Shown in pieces: positions 1 through 12,681 of a DNA stretch of 64,000 bases; the stretch's first letter is position 1, and each line of letters begins with the position of its first letter. The stretch is from Allodiplogaster sudhausi. Taxonomy: Eukaryota > Nematoda > Chromadorea > Rhabditida > Diplogasteridae. A program made the position numbers and the translations under genes. The notes under the pieces were generated by a model. That model searched no databases. It saw nothing but the letters and a program-made list of their open reading frames with translations, and had not been told where the DNA came from. The stretch spans positions 1 to 64,000 of the forward strand of contig CALZFC010000297.1 in the NCBI GenBank assembly GCA_945643635.1, written 5' to 3'.

Positions 1-378
1 GCCCTGGTATTTCGAGTACGAACGACTGATGATACGATTTTTTTACTCTGAAAACACTGTCGCTAGCCTTGCACTGACCAGGACAGTTCATTTGCATAGT
101 TTATGTAGCACTTTCGACATGCGACAATCGTTTTCGTTGATGATGAAGAAATACATCAGAGATTATTATAGACACGGCGTTCCCTAATCTTTTTATTAGG
201 GAATCTTAGCTTGCTAATGATATCGGAAATATCTTCGAATATCATGAAGCAATTTGACATGCACATTTTTTTAGCCATGGATGTTGCATGTATGAACATG
301 TATGTATGTGAACATGTAAATATGTACATAACAAATTAAAAAAGGTCATCAAGAAGATACGAAATATTCATAACATCA

Positions 379-468
379 GCACGGGTAGTGTATTGGTAAC
401 GTTCTCGTTACCAGAACTAATACCTTTGCTGCGCGCGCGGGAAGGATCGAATCCCGGAGATAGCACAG
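379..468 (+). repeat. tRNA-like (SINE-type) sequence, one per array unit
   Basis: The stretch has an A-box-like TAGTGTATTGGTAACG and, about 50 bases later, a B-box-like GGATCGAATCC, the two internal RNA polymerase III promoter elements of tRNA genes. It recurs in every unit, near 2333, 4287, 6242, 8196, 10153, 12108 and 14063. I cannot fold a clean acceptor stem or anticodon arm. It is therefore better read as a tRNA-derived SINE or tRNA pseudogene than as a functional tRNA. Confidence 0.5.
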
Positions 469-820
469 TTTTGCTGAAATTTTTCTTGTTTTTAAATCAT
501 ATTTCGTTATTGGGTTGAATTTAGTTCGTTTTCTTGAGTTCATTTGATGTCTTTTGGTCTCCGCTTCATTTAAGAATACATTCATTATGACTGCAACTAA
601 TTCTCACTAGTTATCGTTCATTTTCAACATTCGCTCTAGAGATAAAGTACTATTTACAGTAATCTGATTTGTAAACCGAGTTCGTACATTTGTTCGTCAT
701 TCTTTTTCTGAACGCTGACGACTATAATTATGTCATGTCAACACTCGTTTAAAGGCGAAAAAAGACATTTTAAGGGTACTGTCGACCTTTTTCATTAACT
801 CCCATTAGTACAATTGTATT

Positions 821-826
821 TTTATT
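821..826 (-). terminator. Candidate poly(A) signal AATAAA of array gene 1
   Basis: TTTATT on the plus strand reads AATAAA on the minus strand, about 127 bp beyond the stop codon at 953-955. The same hexamer is present at the same offset in the other units. Confidence 0.45.
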
Positions 827-952
827 TTGTGATATTCTGCCACAATTGTGTTGTTTATCGTTAATAAAAAACCAATTGAACATGATACTTTATCGGGCAC
901 AAAATTTACAAACATAGATTTCATAGTTACGAACAATATTGCAAAACATTTC

Positions 953-1812
953 TTAGTTGATGAGGCTTGTTGCCACTCCAGAGATCTGCTGTGCCGTGTT
1001 GATGGCATTTCCGGCTGCACCGGAAATGGCTCCAGTTGCTCCTCCAACGGTTCCGAGGATATTCGATGCAGTTCCAGCTGCCTGGTCCACCAGAATATCA
1101 GCAGATTGGCCGATGCCAGAAAGAGCTCCATTCACTCCCGAGACGACTCCGTTAACAGCTCCAGGCAGAGCTCCGACGACTCCGGTGACTCCGTCTGTGG
1201 CACCTTGGAGAGTGTTCTGCAGAGAGCCAGTAGCGGCTGGAAGGATGGCGGGCACCGAAGAGACAATACCACCGGCAACTGGTAGAACACCATTTGCCAC
1301 GCCACCAACGATACCTCCAGCACCGTCGACAACACCGTTAACAGTGTTGAGAGTTGAAGGGATAACTGGGAGAAGTCCAGCGAGGACTTGATCAAGCAGG
1401 ACCTGAACTGTGGTCAGCAGGCCGTTGACCGTGGCGACAACTGGTGGCACCACGCCAATGGCGGTTCCGAGAACACTTCCGGTGAGGACTGGCACGGTGT
1501 TACCAACCAGGCCGGTAACACCGTTGACGGCTCCGAGCGCAGTTCCTGAGACCGCGGGGAGGACGTTGGAACTGGAGAAATGGCAGATCCGACCAGACCA
1601 GCGGCCTCATCAACAACTCCTTGAACTGTGTTCACTGCTGGTGCGGCGATGCTACCCACAGCGTCGGTGGCTCCGGAGATTGCTCCTCCGACACTGCCCG
1701 AGACCGGAGCAATGACATTTCCAATGGCTGGGATGGCTTGGCGCTTATGGCGAAGACCGAAAGAAGAAGTCGCAAGAAGGCAGAGGATGAATGTGGAGCG
1801 AACGGAGTACAT
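953..1812 (-). pseudogene. Secreted Gly/Val/Ala-rich protein gene, array copy 1, frameshifted
   Basis: Same gene as the intact copy at 4861-5721 but missing one T after about position 1569 (TTGGAACTGG instead of TTGGTAACTGG). Translation leaves frame after the motif SAISPV at residue 81 and stops at 132 residues. The remaining 180 codons stay open in the original frame. It carries the G variant at the GVVDG/AAGG site (codon GGT, seen as caccgtcgac). Confidence 0.9.
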
Positions 1813-1911
1813 TCTGAAATGTTATGTTAGAAGCCGAATTCGTATTGGGTGGAAGTTAATGTCAGCAGAATGTGAGTGACTTCTAGACCGCTATTCCTCT
1901 CCTTATATATC
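1813..1911 (-). promoter_or_regulatory. Core promoter and likely trans-splice acceptor of the array gene
   Basis: On the minus strand TATATAAGG (plus 1902-1911) lies about 90 bp upstream of the ATG. ATTTCAG (1814-1820) ends one base before the ATG and matches the nematode 3' splice-site consensus. No convincing donor lies between TATA and this site, so it may accept a spliced leader rather than close a cis intron. The arrangement is conserved in all eight units. Confidence 0.55.
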
Positions 1912-2906
1912 AATTTCTGCTCTCCGCAATCTGATCAATTCAATCCGATTGGCCCTGGTATTTCGAGTACGAACGACTGATGATACGAATTTTTTTACTC
2001 TGAAAACACTGTCGCTAGCCTGGCACTGACAGGACAGTTCATTTGCATAGTTTATGTAGCACTTTTCGACATGCGACAATCGTTTTCGTTTGATGATGAA
2101 GAAATACATCAGAGATTATTATAGACACGGCGTTCCCTAATCTTTTATTAGGGGAATCTTAGCTTGCTAATGATATCGGAAATATCTTCGAATATCATGA
2201 AGCAATTTGACATGCACATTTTTTTTAGCCATGGATGTTGCATGTATGAACATGTATGTATGTGAACATGTAAATATGTACATAACAAATTAAAAAAGGT
2301 CATCAAGAAGATACGAAATATTCATAACATCAGCACGGGTAGTGTATTGGTAACGTTCTCGTTACCAGAACTAATACCTTTGCTGCGCGCGCGGGAAGGA
2401 TCGAATCCCGGAGATAGCACAGTTTTGCTGAAATTTTTCTTGTTTTTAAATCATATTTCGTTATTGGGTTGAATTTAGTTCGTTTTCTTGAGTTCATTTG
2501 ATGTCTTTTGGGTCTCCGCTTCATTTAAGAATACATTCATTATGACTGCAACTAATTCTCACTAGTTATCGCTCATTTTCAACATTCGCTCTAGAGATAA
2601 AGTACTATTTACAGTAATCTGATTTGTAAACCGAGTTCGTACATTTGTTCGTCATTCTTTTTCTGAACGCTGACGACTATAATTATGTCATGTCAACACT
2701 CGTTTAAAGGCGAAAAAGACATTTTAAGGGTACTGTCGACCTTTTTCATTAACTCCCATTAGTACAATTGTATTTTTATTTTGTGATATTCTGCCACAAT
2801 TGTGTTGTTTATCGTTAATAAAAAACCAATTGAACATGATACTTTATCGGGCACAAAATTTACAAACATAGATTTCATAGTTACGAACAATATTGCAAAA
2901 CATTTC

Positions 2907-3766
2907 TTAGTTGATGAGGCTTGTTGCCACTCCAGAGATCTGCTGTGCCGTGTTGATGGCATTTCCGGCTGCACCGGAAATGGCTCCAGTTGCTCCTCCA
3001 ACGGTTCCGAGGATATTCGATGCAGTTCCAGCTGCCTGGTCCACCAGAATATCAGCAGATTGGCCGATGCCAGAAAGAGCTCCATTCACTCCCGAGACGA
3101 CTCCGTTAACAGCTCCAGGCAGAGCTCCGACGACTCCGGTGACTCCGTCTGTGGCACCTTGGAGAGTGTTCTGCAGAGAGCCAGTAGCGGCTGGAAGGAT
3201 GGCGGGCACCGAAGAGACAATACCACCGGCAACTGGTAGAACACCATTTGCCACGCCACCAACGATACCTCCAGCACCGTCGACAACACCGTTAACAGTG
3301 TTGAGAGTTGAAGGGATAACTGGGAGAAGTCCAGCGAGGACTTGATCAAGCAGGACCTGAACTGTGGTCAGCAGGCCGTTGACCGTGGCGACAACTGGTG
3401 GCACCACGCCAATGGCGGTTCCGAGAACACTTCCGGTGAGGACTGGCACGGTGTTACCAACCAGGCCGGTAACACCGTTGACGGCTCCGAGCGCAGTTCC
3501 TGAGACCGCGGGGAGGACGTTGGAACTGGAGAAATGGCAGATCCGACCAGACCAGCGGCCTCATCAACAACTCCTTGAACTGTGTTCACTGCTGGTGCGG
3601 CGATGCTACCCACAGCGTCGGTGGCTCCGGAGATTGCTCCTCCGACACTGCCCGAGACCGGAGCAATGACATTTCCAATGGCTGGGATGGCTTGGCGCTT
3701 ATGGCGAAGACCGAAAGAAGAAGTCGCAAGAAGGCAGAGGATGAATGTGGAGCGAACGGAGTACAT
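2907..3766 (-). pseudogene. Secreted Gly/Val/Ala-rich protein gene, array copy 2, frameshifted
   Basis: Carries the same single-T deletion as copy 1, after about position 3523, giving a 132-residue truncated product. Otherwise the coding sequence appears identical to copy 1, including the G variant. Confidence 0.9.
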
Positions 3767-4860
3767 TCTGAAATGTTATGTTAGAAGCCGAATTCGTATT
3801 GGGTGGAAGTTAATGTCAGCAGAATGTGAGTGACTTCTAGACCGCTATTCCTCTCCTTATATATCAATTTCTGCTCTCCGCAATCTGATCAATTCAATCC
3901 GATTGGCCCTGGTATTTCGAGTACGAACGACTGATGATACGAATTTTTTTACTCTGAAAACACTGTCGCTAGCCTGGCACTGACAGGACAGTTCATTTGC
4001 ATAGTTTATGTAGCACTTTTCGACATGCGACAATCGTTTTCGTTTGATGATGAAGAAATACATCAGAGATTATTATAGACACGGCGTTCCCTAATCTTTT
4101 ATTAGGGGAATCTTAGCTTGCTAATGATATCGGAAATATCTTCGAATATCATGAAGCAATTTGACATGCACATTTTTTTTAGCCATGGATGTTGCATGTA
4201 TGAACATGTATGTATGTGAACATGTAAATATGTACATAACAAATTAAAAAAGGTCATCAAGAAGATACGAAATATTCATAACATCAGCACGGGTAGTGTA
4301 TTGGTAACGTTCTCGTTACCAGAACTAATACCTTTGCTGCGCGCGCGGGAAGGATCGAATCCCGGAGATAGCACAGTTTTGCTGAAATTTTTCTTGTTTT
4401 TAAATCATATTTCGTTATTGGGTTGAATTTAGTTCGTTTTCTTGAGTTCATTTGATGTCTTTTGGGTCTCCGCTTCATTTAAGAATACATTCATTATGAC
4501 TGCAACTAATTCTCACTAGTTATCGCTCATTTTCAACATTCGCTCTAGAGATAAAGTACTATTTACAGTAATCTGATTTGTAAACCGAGTTCGTACATTT
4601 GTTCGTCATTCTTTTTCTGAACGCTGACGACTATAATTATGTCATGTCAACACTCGTTTAAAGGCGAAAAAGACATTTTAAGGGTACTGTCGACCTTTTT
4701 CATTAACTCCCATTAGTACAATTGTATTTTTATTTTGTGATATTCTGCCACAATTGTGTTGTTTATCGTTAATAAAAAACCAATTGAACATGATACTTTA
4801 TCGGGCACAAAATTTACAAACATAGATTTCATAGTTACGAACAATATTGCAAAACATTTC

Positions 4861-5721
4861 TTAGTTGATGAGGCTTGTTGCCACTCCAGAGATCTGCTGT
4901 GCCGTGTTGATGGCATTTCCGGCTGCACCGGAAATGGCTCCAGTTGCTCCTCCAACGGTTCCGAGGATATTCGATGCAGTTCCAGCTGCCTGGTCCACCA
5001 GAATATCAGCAGATTGGCCGATGCCAGAAAGAGCTCCATTCACTCCCGAGACGACTCCGTTAACAGCTCCAGGCAGAGCTCCGACGACTCCGGTGACTCC
5101 GTCTGTGGCACCTTGGAGAGTGTTCTGCAGAGAGCCAGTAGCGGCTGGAAGGATGGCGGGCACCGAAGAGACAATACCACCGGCAACTGGTAGAACACCA
5201 TTTGCCACGCCACCAACGATACCTCCAGCACCGTCGACAACACCGTTAACAGTGTTGAGAGTTGAAGGGATAACTGGGAGAAGTCCAGCGAGGACTTGAT
5301 CAAGCAGGACCTGAACTGTGGTCAGCAGGCCGTTGACCGTGGCGACAACTGGTGGCACCACGCCAATGGCGGTTCCGAGAACACTTCCGGTGAGGACTGG
5401 CACGGTGTTACCAACCAGGCCGGTAACACCGTTGACGGCTCCGAGCGCAGTTCCTGAGACCGCGGGGAGGACGTTGGTAACTGGAGAAATGGCAGATCCG
5501 ACCAGACCAGCGGCCTCATCAACAACTCCTTGAACTGTGTTCACTGCTGGTGCGGCGATGCTACCCACAGCGTCGGTGGCTCCGGAGATTGCTCCTCCGA
5601 CACTGCCCGAGACCGGAGCAATGACATTTCCAATGGCTGGGATGGCTTGGCGCTTATGGCGAAGACCGAAAGAAGAAGTCGCAAGAAGGCAGAGGATGAA
5701 TGTGGAGCGAACGGAGTACAT
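4861..5721 (-). CDS. Secreted Gly/Val/Ala-rich protein, array copy 3 (intact reference)
   Basis: This is a 286-residue open frame. Residues 1-19 form a typical signal peptide (basic start, then FILCLLATSSFG), and a dibasic RHKR motif follows at about residues 21-24, as in nematode secreted proproteins cleaved by furin/kex-type proteases. The mature part has no Cys and almost no charge. It is a degenerate repetition of short hydrophobic blocks such as GVVNGV, GGIVGG and VLPVAGG, rich in Gly, Val, Ala, Asn and Pro. No enzymatic motif is visible. I do not recognise a named family; composition suggests an extracellular structural, adhesive or membrane-active secretion made in quantity, as array amplification would favour. 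That role is inference. The ATG is fixed by the signal peptide and the adjacent acceptor site. Confidence 0.9.
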   Translation of the reverse strand: MYSVRSTFILCLLATSSFGLRHKRQAIPAIGNVIAPVSGSVGGAISGATDAVGSIAAPAVNTVQGVVDEAAGLVGSAISPVTNVLPAVSGTALGAVNGVTGLVGNTVPVLTGSVLGTAIGVVPPVVATVNGLLTTVQVLLDQVLAGLLPVIPSTLNTVNGVVDGAGGIVGGVANGVLPVAGGIVSSVPAILPAATGSLQNTLQGATDGVTGVVGALPGAVNGVVSGVNGALSGIGQSADILVDQAAGTASNILGTVGGATGAISGAAGNAINTAQQISGVATSLIN

Positions 5722-6815
5722 TCTGAAATGTTATGTTAGAAGCCGAATTCGTATTGGGTGGAAGTTAATGTCAGCAGAATGTGAGTGACTTCTAGACCGC
5801 TATTCCTCTCCTTATATATCAATTTCTGCTCTCCGCAATCTGATCAATTCAATCCGATTGGCCCAGGTATTTCGAGTACGAACGACTGATGATACGAATT
5901 TTTTTACTCTGAAAACACTGTCGCTAGCCTGGCACTGACAGGACAGTTCATTTGCATAGTTTATGTAGCACTTTTCGACATGCGACAATCGTTTTCGTTT
6001 GATGATGAAGAAATACATCAGAGATTATTATAGACACGGCGTTCCCTAATCTTTTATTAGGGGAATCTTAGCTTGCTAATGATATCGGAAATATCTTCGA
6101 ATATCATGAAGCAATTTGACATGCACATTTTTTTTAGCCATGGATGTTGCATGTATGAACATGTATGTATGTGAACATGTAAATATGTACATAACAAATT
6201 AAAAAAGATCATCAAGAAGATACGAAATATTCATAACATCAGCACGGGTAGTGTATTGGTAACGTTCTCGTTACCAGAACTAATACCTTTGCTGCGCGCG
6301 CGGGAAGGATCGAATCCCGGAGATAGCACAGTTTTGCTGAAATTTTTCTTGTTTTTAAATCATATTTCGTTATTGGGTTGAATTTAGTTCGTTTTCTTGA
6401 GTTCATTTGATGTCTTTTGGGTCTCCGCTTCATTTAAGAATACATTCATTATGACTGCAACTAATTCTCACTAGTTATCGCTCATTTTCAACATTCGCTC
6501 TAGAGATAAAGTACTATTTACAGTAATCTGATTTGTAAACCGAGTTCGTACATTTGTTCGTCATTCTTTTTCTGAACGCTGACGACTATAATTATGTCAT
6601 GTCAACACTCGTTTAAAGGCGAAAAAGACATTTTAAGGGTACTGTCGACCTTTTTCATTAACTCCCATTAGTACAATTGTATTTTTATTTTGTGATATTC
6701 TGCCACAATTGTGTTGTTTATCGTTAATAAAAAACCAATTGAACATGATACTTTATCGGGCACAAAATTTACAAACATAGATTTCATAGTTACGAACAAT
6801 ATTGCAAAACATTTC

Positions 6816-7675
6816 TTAGTTGATGAGGCTTGTTGCCACTCCAGAGATCTGCTGTGCCGTGTTGATGGCATTTCCGGCTGCACCGGAAATGGCTCCAGTT
6901 GCTCCTCCAACGGTTCCGAGGATATTCGATGCAGTTCCAGCTGCCTGGTCCACCAGAATATCAGCAGATTGGCCGATGCCAGAAAGAGCTCCATTCACTC
7001 CCGAGACGACTCCGTTAACAGCTCCAGGCAGAGCTCCGACGACTCCGGTGACTCCGTCTGTGGCACCTTGGAGAGTGTTCTGCAGAGAGCCAGTAGCGGC
7101 TGGAAGGATGGCGGGCACCGAAGAGACAATACCACCGGCAACTGGTAGAACACCATTTGCCACGCCACCAACGATACCTCCAGCAGCGTCGACAACACCG
7201 TTAACAGTGTTGAGAGTTGAAGGGATAACTGGGAGAAGTCCAGCGAGGACTTGATCAAGCAGGACCTGAACTGTGGTCAGCAGGCCGTTGACCGTGGCGA
7301 CAACTGGTGGCACCACGCCAATGGCGGTTCCGAGAACACTTCCGGTGAGGACTGGCACGGTGTTACCAACCAGGCCGGTAACACCGTTGACGGCTCCGAG
7401 CGCAGTTCCTGAGACCGCGGGGAGGACGTTGGAACTGGAGAAATGGCAGATCCGACCAGACCAGCGGCCTCATCAACAACTCCTTGAACTGTGTTCACTG
7501 CTGGTGCGGCGATGCTACCCACAGCGTCGGTGGCTCCGGAGATTGCTCCTCCGACACTGCCCGAGACCGGAGCAATGACATTTCCAATGGCTGGGATGGC
7601 TTGGCGCTTATGGCGAAGACCGAAAGAAGAAGTCGCAAGAAGGCAGAGGATGAATGTGGAGCGAACGGAGTACAT
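6816..7675 (-). pseudogene. Secreted Gly/Val/Ala-rich protein gene, array copy 4, frameshifted
   Basis: Has the same single-T deletion as copies 1 and 2 (after about 7432) but carries the other variant at the linked site (Ala codon, cagcgtcgac). The deletion therefore occurs on two sequence backgrounds, which points to gene conversion or unequal crossover between units. Confidence 0.9.
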
Positions 7676-8771
7676 TCTGAAATGTTATGTTAGAAGCCGA
7701 ATTCGTATTGGGTGGAAGTTAATGTCAGCAGAATGTGAGTGACTTCTAGACCGCTATTCCTCTCCTTATATATCAATTTCTGCTCTCCGCAATCTGATCA
7801 ATTCAATCCGATTGGCCCTGGTATTTCGAGTACGAACGACTGATGATACGAATTTTTTTACTCTGAAAACACTGTCGCTAGCCTGGCACTGACAGGACAG
7901 TTCATTTGCATAGTTTATGTAGCACTTTTCGACATGCGACAATCGTTTTCGTTTGATGATGAAGAAATACATCAGAGATTATTATAGACACGGCGTTCCC
8001 TAATCTTTTATTAGGGGAATCTTAGCTTGCTAATGATATCGGAAATATCTTCGAATATCATGAAGCAATTTGACATGCACATTTTTTTTAGCCATGGATG
8101 TTGCATGTATGAACATGTATGTATGTGAACATGTAAATATGTACATAATAAATTAAAAAAGATCATCAAGAAGATACGAAATATTCATAACATCAGCACG
8201 GGTAGTGTATTGGTAACGTTCTCGTTACCAGAACTAATACCTTTGCTGCGCGCGCGGCAAGGATCGAATCCCGGAGATAGCACAGTTTTGCTGAAATTTT
8301 TGTTGTTTTTAAATCATATTTCGTTATTGGGTTGAATTTAGTTCGTTTTCTTGAGTTCATTTGATGTCTTTTGGGTCTCCGCTTCATTTAAGAATACATT
8401 CATTATGACTGCAACTAATTCTCACTAGTTATCGCTCATTTTCAACATTCGCTCTAGAGATAAAGTACTATTTACAGTAATCTGATTTGTAAACCGAGTT
8501 CGTACATTTGTTCGTCATTCTTTTTCTGAACGCTGACGACTATAATTATGTCATGTCAACACTCGTTTAAAGGCGAAAAAGACATTTTAAGGGTACTGTC
8601 GACCTTTTTCATTAACTCCCATTAGTACAATTGTATTTTTATTTTGTGATATTCTGCCACAATTGTGTTGTTTATATCGTTAATAAAAAACCAATTGAAC
8701 ATGATACTTTATCGGGCACAAAATTTACAAACATAGATTTCATAGTTACGAACAATATTGCAAAACATTTC

Positions 8772-9632
8772 TTAGTTGATGAGGCTTGTTGCCACTCCAG
8801 AGATCTGCTGTGCCGTGTTGATGGCATTTCCGGCTGCACCGGAAATGGCTCCAGTTGCTCCTCCAACGGTTCCGAGGATATTCGATGCAGTTCCAGCTGC
8901 CTGGTCCACCAGAATATCAGCAGATTGGCCGATGCCAGAAAGAGCTCCATTCACTCCCGAGACGACTCCGTTAACAGCTCCAGGCAGAGCTCCGACGACT
9001 CCGGTGACTCCGTCTGTGGCACCTTGGAGAGTGTTCTGCAGAGAGCCAGTAGCGGCTGGAAGGATGGCGGGCACCGAAGAGACAATACCACCGGCAACTG
9101 GTAGAACACCATTTGCCACGCCACCAACGATACCTCCAGCAGCGTCGACAACACCGTTAACAGTGTTGAGAGTTGAAGGGATAACTGGGAGAAGTCCAGC
9201 GAGGACTTGATCAAGCGGGACCTGAACTGTGGTCAGCAGGCCGTTGACCGTGGCGACAACTGGTGGCACCACGCCAATGGCGGTTCCGAGAACACTTCCG
9301 GTGAGGACTGGCACGGTGTTACCAACCAGGCCGGTAACACCGTTGACGGCTCCGAGCGCAGTTCCTGAGACCGCGGGGAGGACGTTGGTAACTGGAGAAA
9401 TGGCAGATCCGACCAGACCAGCGGCCTCATCAACAACTCCTTGAACTGTGTTCACTGCTGGTGCGGCGATGCTACCCACAGCGTCGGTGGCTCCGGAGAT
9501 TGCTCCTCCGACACTGCCCGAGACCGGAGCAATGACATTTCCAATGGCTGGGATGGCTTGGCGCTTATGGCGAAGACCGAAAGAAGAAGTCGCAAGAAGG
9601 CAGAGGATGAATGTGGAGCGAACGGAGTACAT
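8772..9632 (-). CDS. Secreted Gly/Val/Ala-rich protein, array copy 5
   Basis: Intact 286-codon frame. Differs from the reference by Leu-to-Pro in the VQVLLDQ segment (9216-9218 region) and by the Ala variant. Its 3' flank has a 2-bp AT insertion (gtttatatcg near 8671) not seen in other units. Confidence 0.88.
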   Translation of the reverse strand: MYSVRSTFILCLLATSSFGLRHKRQAIPAIGNVIAPVSGSVGGAISGATDAVGSIAAPAVNTVQGVVDEAAGLVGSAISPVTNVLPAVSGTALGAVNGVTGLVGNTVPVLTGSVLGTAIGVVPPVVATVNGLLTTVQVPLDQVLAGLLPVIPSTLNTVNGVVDAAGGIVGGVANGVLPVAGGIVSSVPAILPAATGSLQNTLQGATDGVTGVVGALPGAVNGVVSGVNGALSGIGQSADILVDQAAGTASNILGTVGGATGAISGAAGNAINTAQQISGVATSLIN

Positions 9633-10726
9633 TCTGAAATGTTATGTTAGAAGCCGAATTCGTATTGGGTGGAAGTTAATGTCAGCAGAATGTGAGTGAC
9701 TTCTAGACCGCTATTCCTCTCCTTATATATCAATTTCTGCTCTCCGCAATCTGATCAATTCAATCCGATTGGCCCTGGTATTTCGAGTACGAACGACTGA
9801 TGATACGAATTTTTTTACTCTGAAAACACTGTCGCTAGCCTGGCACTGACAGGACAGTTCATTTGCATAGTTTATGTAGCACTTTTCGACATGCGACAAT
9901 CGTTTTCGTTTGATGATGAAGAAATACATCAGAGATTATTATAGACACGGCGTTCCCTAATCTTTTATTAGGGGAATCTTAGCTTGCTAATGATATCGGA
10001 AATATCTTCGAATATCATGAAGCAATTTGACATGCACATTTTTTTTAGCCATGGATGTTGCATGTATGAACATGTATGTATGTGAACATGTAAATATGTA
10101 CATAACAAATTAAAAAAGGTCATCAAGAAGATACGAAATATTCATAACATCAGCACGGGTAGTGTATTGGTAACGTTCTCGTTACCAGAACTAATACCTT
10201 TGCTGCGCGCGCGGGAAGGATCGAATCCCGGAGATAGCACAGTTTTGCTGAAATTTTTCTTGTTTTTAAATCATATTTCGTTATTGGGTTGAATTTAGTT
10301 CGTTTTCTTGAGTTCATTTGATGTCTTTTGGGTCTCCGCTTCATTTAAGAATACATTCATTATGACTGCAACTAATTCTCACTAGTTATCGCTCATTTTC
10401 AACATTCGCTCTAGAGATAAAGTACTATTTACAGTAATCTGATTTGTAAACCGAGTTCGTACATTTGTTCGTCATTCTTTTTCTGAACGCTGACGACTAT
10501 AATTATGTCATGTCAACACTCGTTTAAAGGCGAAAAAGACATTTTAAGGGTACTGTCGACCTTTTTCATTAACTCCCATTAGTACAATTGTATTTTTATT
10601 TTGTGATATTCTGCCACAATTGTGTTGTTTATCGTTAATAAAAAACCAATTGAACATGATACTTTATCGGGCACAAAATTTACAAACATAGATTTCATAG
10701 TTACGAACAATATTGCAAAACATTTC

Positions 10727-11587
10727 TTAGTTGATGAGGCTTGTTGCCACTCCAGAGATCTGCTGTGCCGTGTTGATGGCATTTCCGGCTGCACCGGAAA
10801 TGGCTCCAGTTGCTCCTCCAACGGTTCCGAGGATATTCGATGCAGTTCCAGCTGCCTGGTCCACCAGAATATCAGCAGATTGGCCGATGCCAGAAAGAGC
10901 TCCATTCACTCCCGAGACGACTCCGTTAACAGCTCCAGGCAGAGCTCCGACGACTCCGGTGACTCCGTCTGTGGCACCTTGGAGAGTGTTCTGCAGAGAG
11001 CCAGTAGCGGCTGGAAGGATGGCGGGCACCGAAGAGACAATACCACCGGCAACTGGTAGAACACCATTTGCCACGCCACCAACGATACCTCCAGCACCGT
11101 CGACAACACCGTTAACAGTGTTGAGAGTTGAAGGGATAACTGGGAGAAGTCCAGCGAGGACTTGATCAAGCAGGACCTGAACTGTGGTCAGCAGGCCGTT
11201 GACCGTGGTGACAACTGGTGGCACCACGCCAATGGCGGTTCCGAGAACACTTCCGGTGAGGACTGGCACGGTGTTACCAACCAGGCCGGTAACACCGTTG
11301 ACGGCTCCGAGCGCAGTTCCTGAGACCGCGGGGAGGACGTTGGTAACTGGAGAAATGGCAGATCCGACCAGACCAGCGGCCTCATCAACAACTCCTTGAA
11401 CTGTGTTCACTGCTGGTGCGGCGATGCTACCCACAGCGTCGGTGGCTCCGGAGATTGCTCCTCCGACACTGCCCGAGACCGGAGCAATGACATTTCCAAT
11501 GGCTGGGATGGCTTGGCGCTTATGGCGAAGACCGAAAGAAGAAGTCGCAAGAAGGCAGAGGATGAATGTGGAGCGAACGGAGTACAT
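10727..11587 (-). CDS. Secreted Gly/Val/Ala-rich protein, array copy 6
   Basis: Intact 286-codon frame. One Ala-to-Thr change in VVATVNG (gtggtgacaac near 11206) and the G variant at the polymorphic site. The unit's tRNA-like sequence has gcgcgtgg instead of gcgcgcgg. Confidence 0.88.
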   Translation of the reverse strand: MYSVRSTFILCLLATSSFGLRHKRQAIPAIGNVIAPVSGSVGGAISGATDAVGSIAAPAVNTVQGVVDEAAGLVGSAISPVTNVLPAVSGTALGAVNGVTGLVGNTVPVLTGSVLGTAIGVVPPVVTTVNGLLTTVQVLLDQVLAGLLPVIPSTLNTVNGVVDGAGGIVGGVANGVLPVAGGIVSSVPAILPAATGSLQNTLQGATDGVTGVVGALPGAVNGVVSGVNGALSGIGQSADILVDQAAGTASNILGTVGGATGAISGAAGNAINTAQQISGVATSLIN

Positions 11588-12681
11588 TCTGAAATGTTAT
11601 GTTAGAAGCCGAATTCGTATTGGGTGGAAGTTAATGTCAGCAGAATGTGAGTGACTTCTAGACCGCTATTCCTCTCCTTATATATCAATTTCTGCTCTCC
11701 GCAATCTGATCAATTCAATCCGATTGGCCCTGGTATTTCGAGTACGAACGACTGATGATACGAATTTTTTTACTCTGAAAACACTGTTGCTAGCCTGGCA
11801 CTGACAGGACAGTTCATTTGCATAGTTTATGTAGCACTTTTCGACATGCGACAATCGTTTTCGTTTGATGATGAAGAAATACATCAGAGATTATTATAGA
11901 CACGGCGTTCCCTAATCTTTTATTAGGGGAATCTTAGCTTGCTAATGATATCGGAAATATCTTCGAATATCATGAAGCAATTTGACATGCACATTTTTTT
12001 TAGCCATGGATGTTGCATGTATGAACATGTATGTATGTGAACATGTAAATATGTACATAACAAATTAAAAAAGGTCATCAAGAAGATACGAAATATTCAT
12101 AACATCAGCACGGGTAGTGTATTGGTAACGTTCTCGTTACCAGAACTAATACCTTTGCTGCGCGCGTGGGAAGGATCGAATCCCGGAGATAGCACAGTTT
12201 TGCTGAAATTTTTCTTGTTTTTAAATCATATTTCGTTATTGGGTTGAATTTAGTTCGTTTTCTTGAGTTCATTTGATGTCTTTTGGGTCTCCGCTTCATT
12301 TAAGAATACATTCATTATGACTGCAACTAATTCTCACTAGTTATCGCTCATTTTCAACATTCGCTCTAGAGATAAAGTACTATTTACAGTAATCTGATTT
12401 GTAAACCGAGTTCGTACATTTGTTCGTCATTCTTTTTCTGAACGCTGACGACTATAATTATGTCATGTCAACACTCGTTTAAAGGCGAAAAAGATATTTT
12501 AAGGGTACTGTCGACCTTTTTCATTAACTCCCATTAGTACAATTGTATTTTTATTTTGTGATATTCTGCCACAATTGTGTTGTTTATCGTTAATAAAAAA
12601 CCAATTGAAAATGATACTTTATCGGGCACAAAATTTACAAACATAGATTTCATAGTTACGAACAATATTGCAAAACATTTC

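Noticed and set aside
379..468. Functional tRNA gene
   Set aside because: Only A- and B-box-like motifs; no acceptor stem or anticodon loop could be paired.
848..1391. Long plus-strand open frames over the array genes (145 and 144 aa)
   Set aside because: They are antisense shadows of a GC-rich, stop-poor coding sequence, and they lack a signal peptide or sensible composition.
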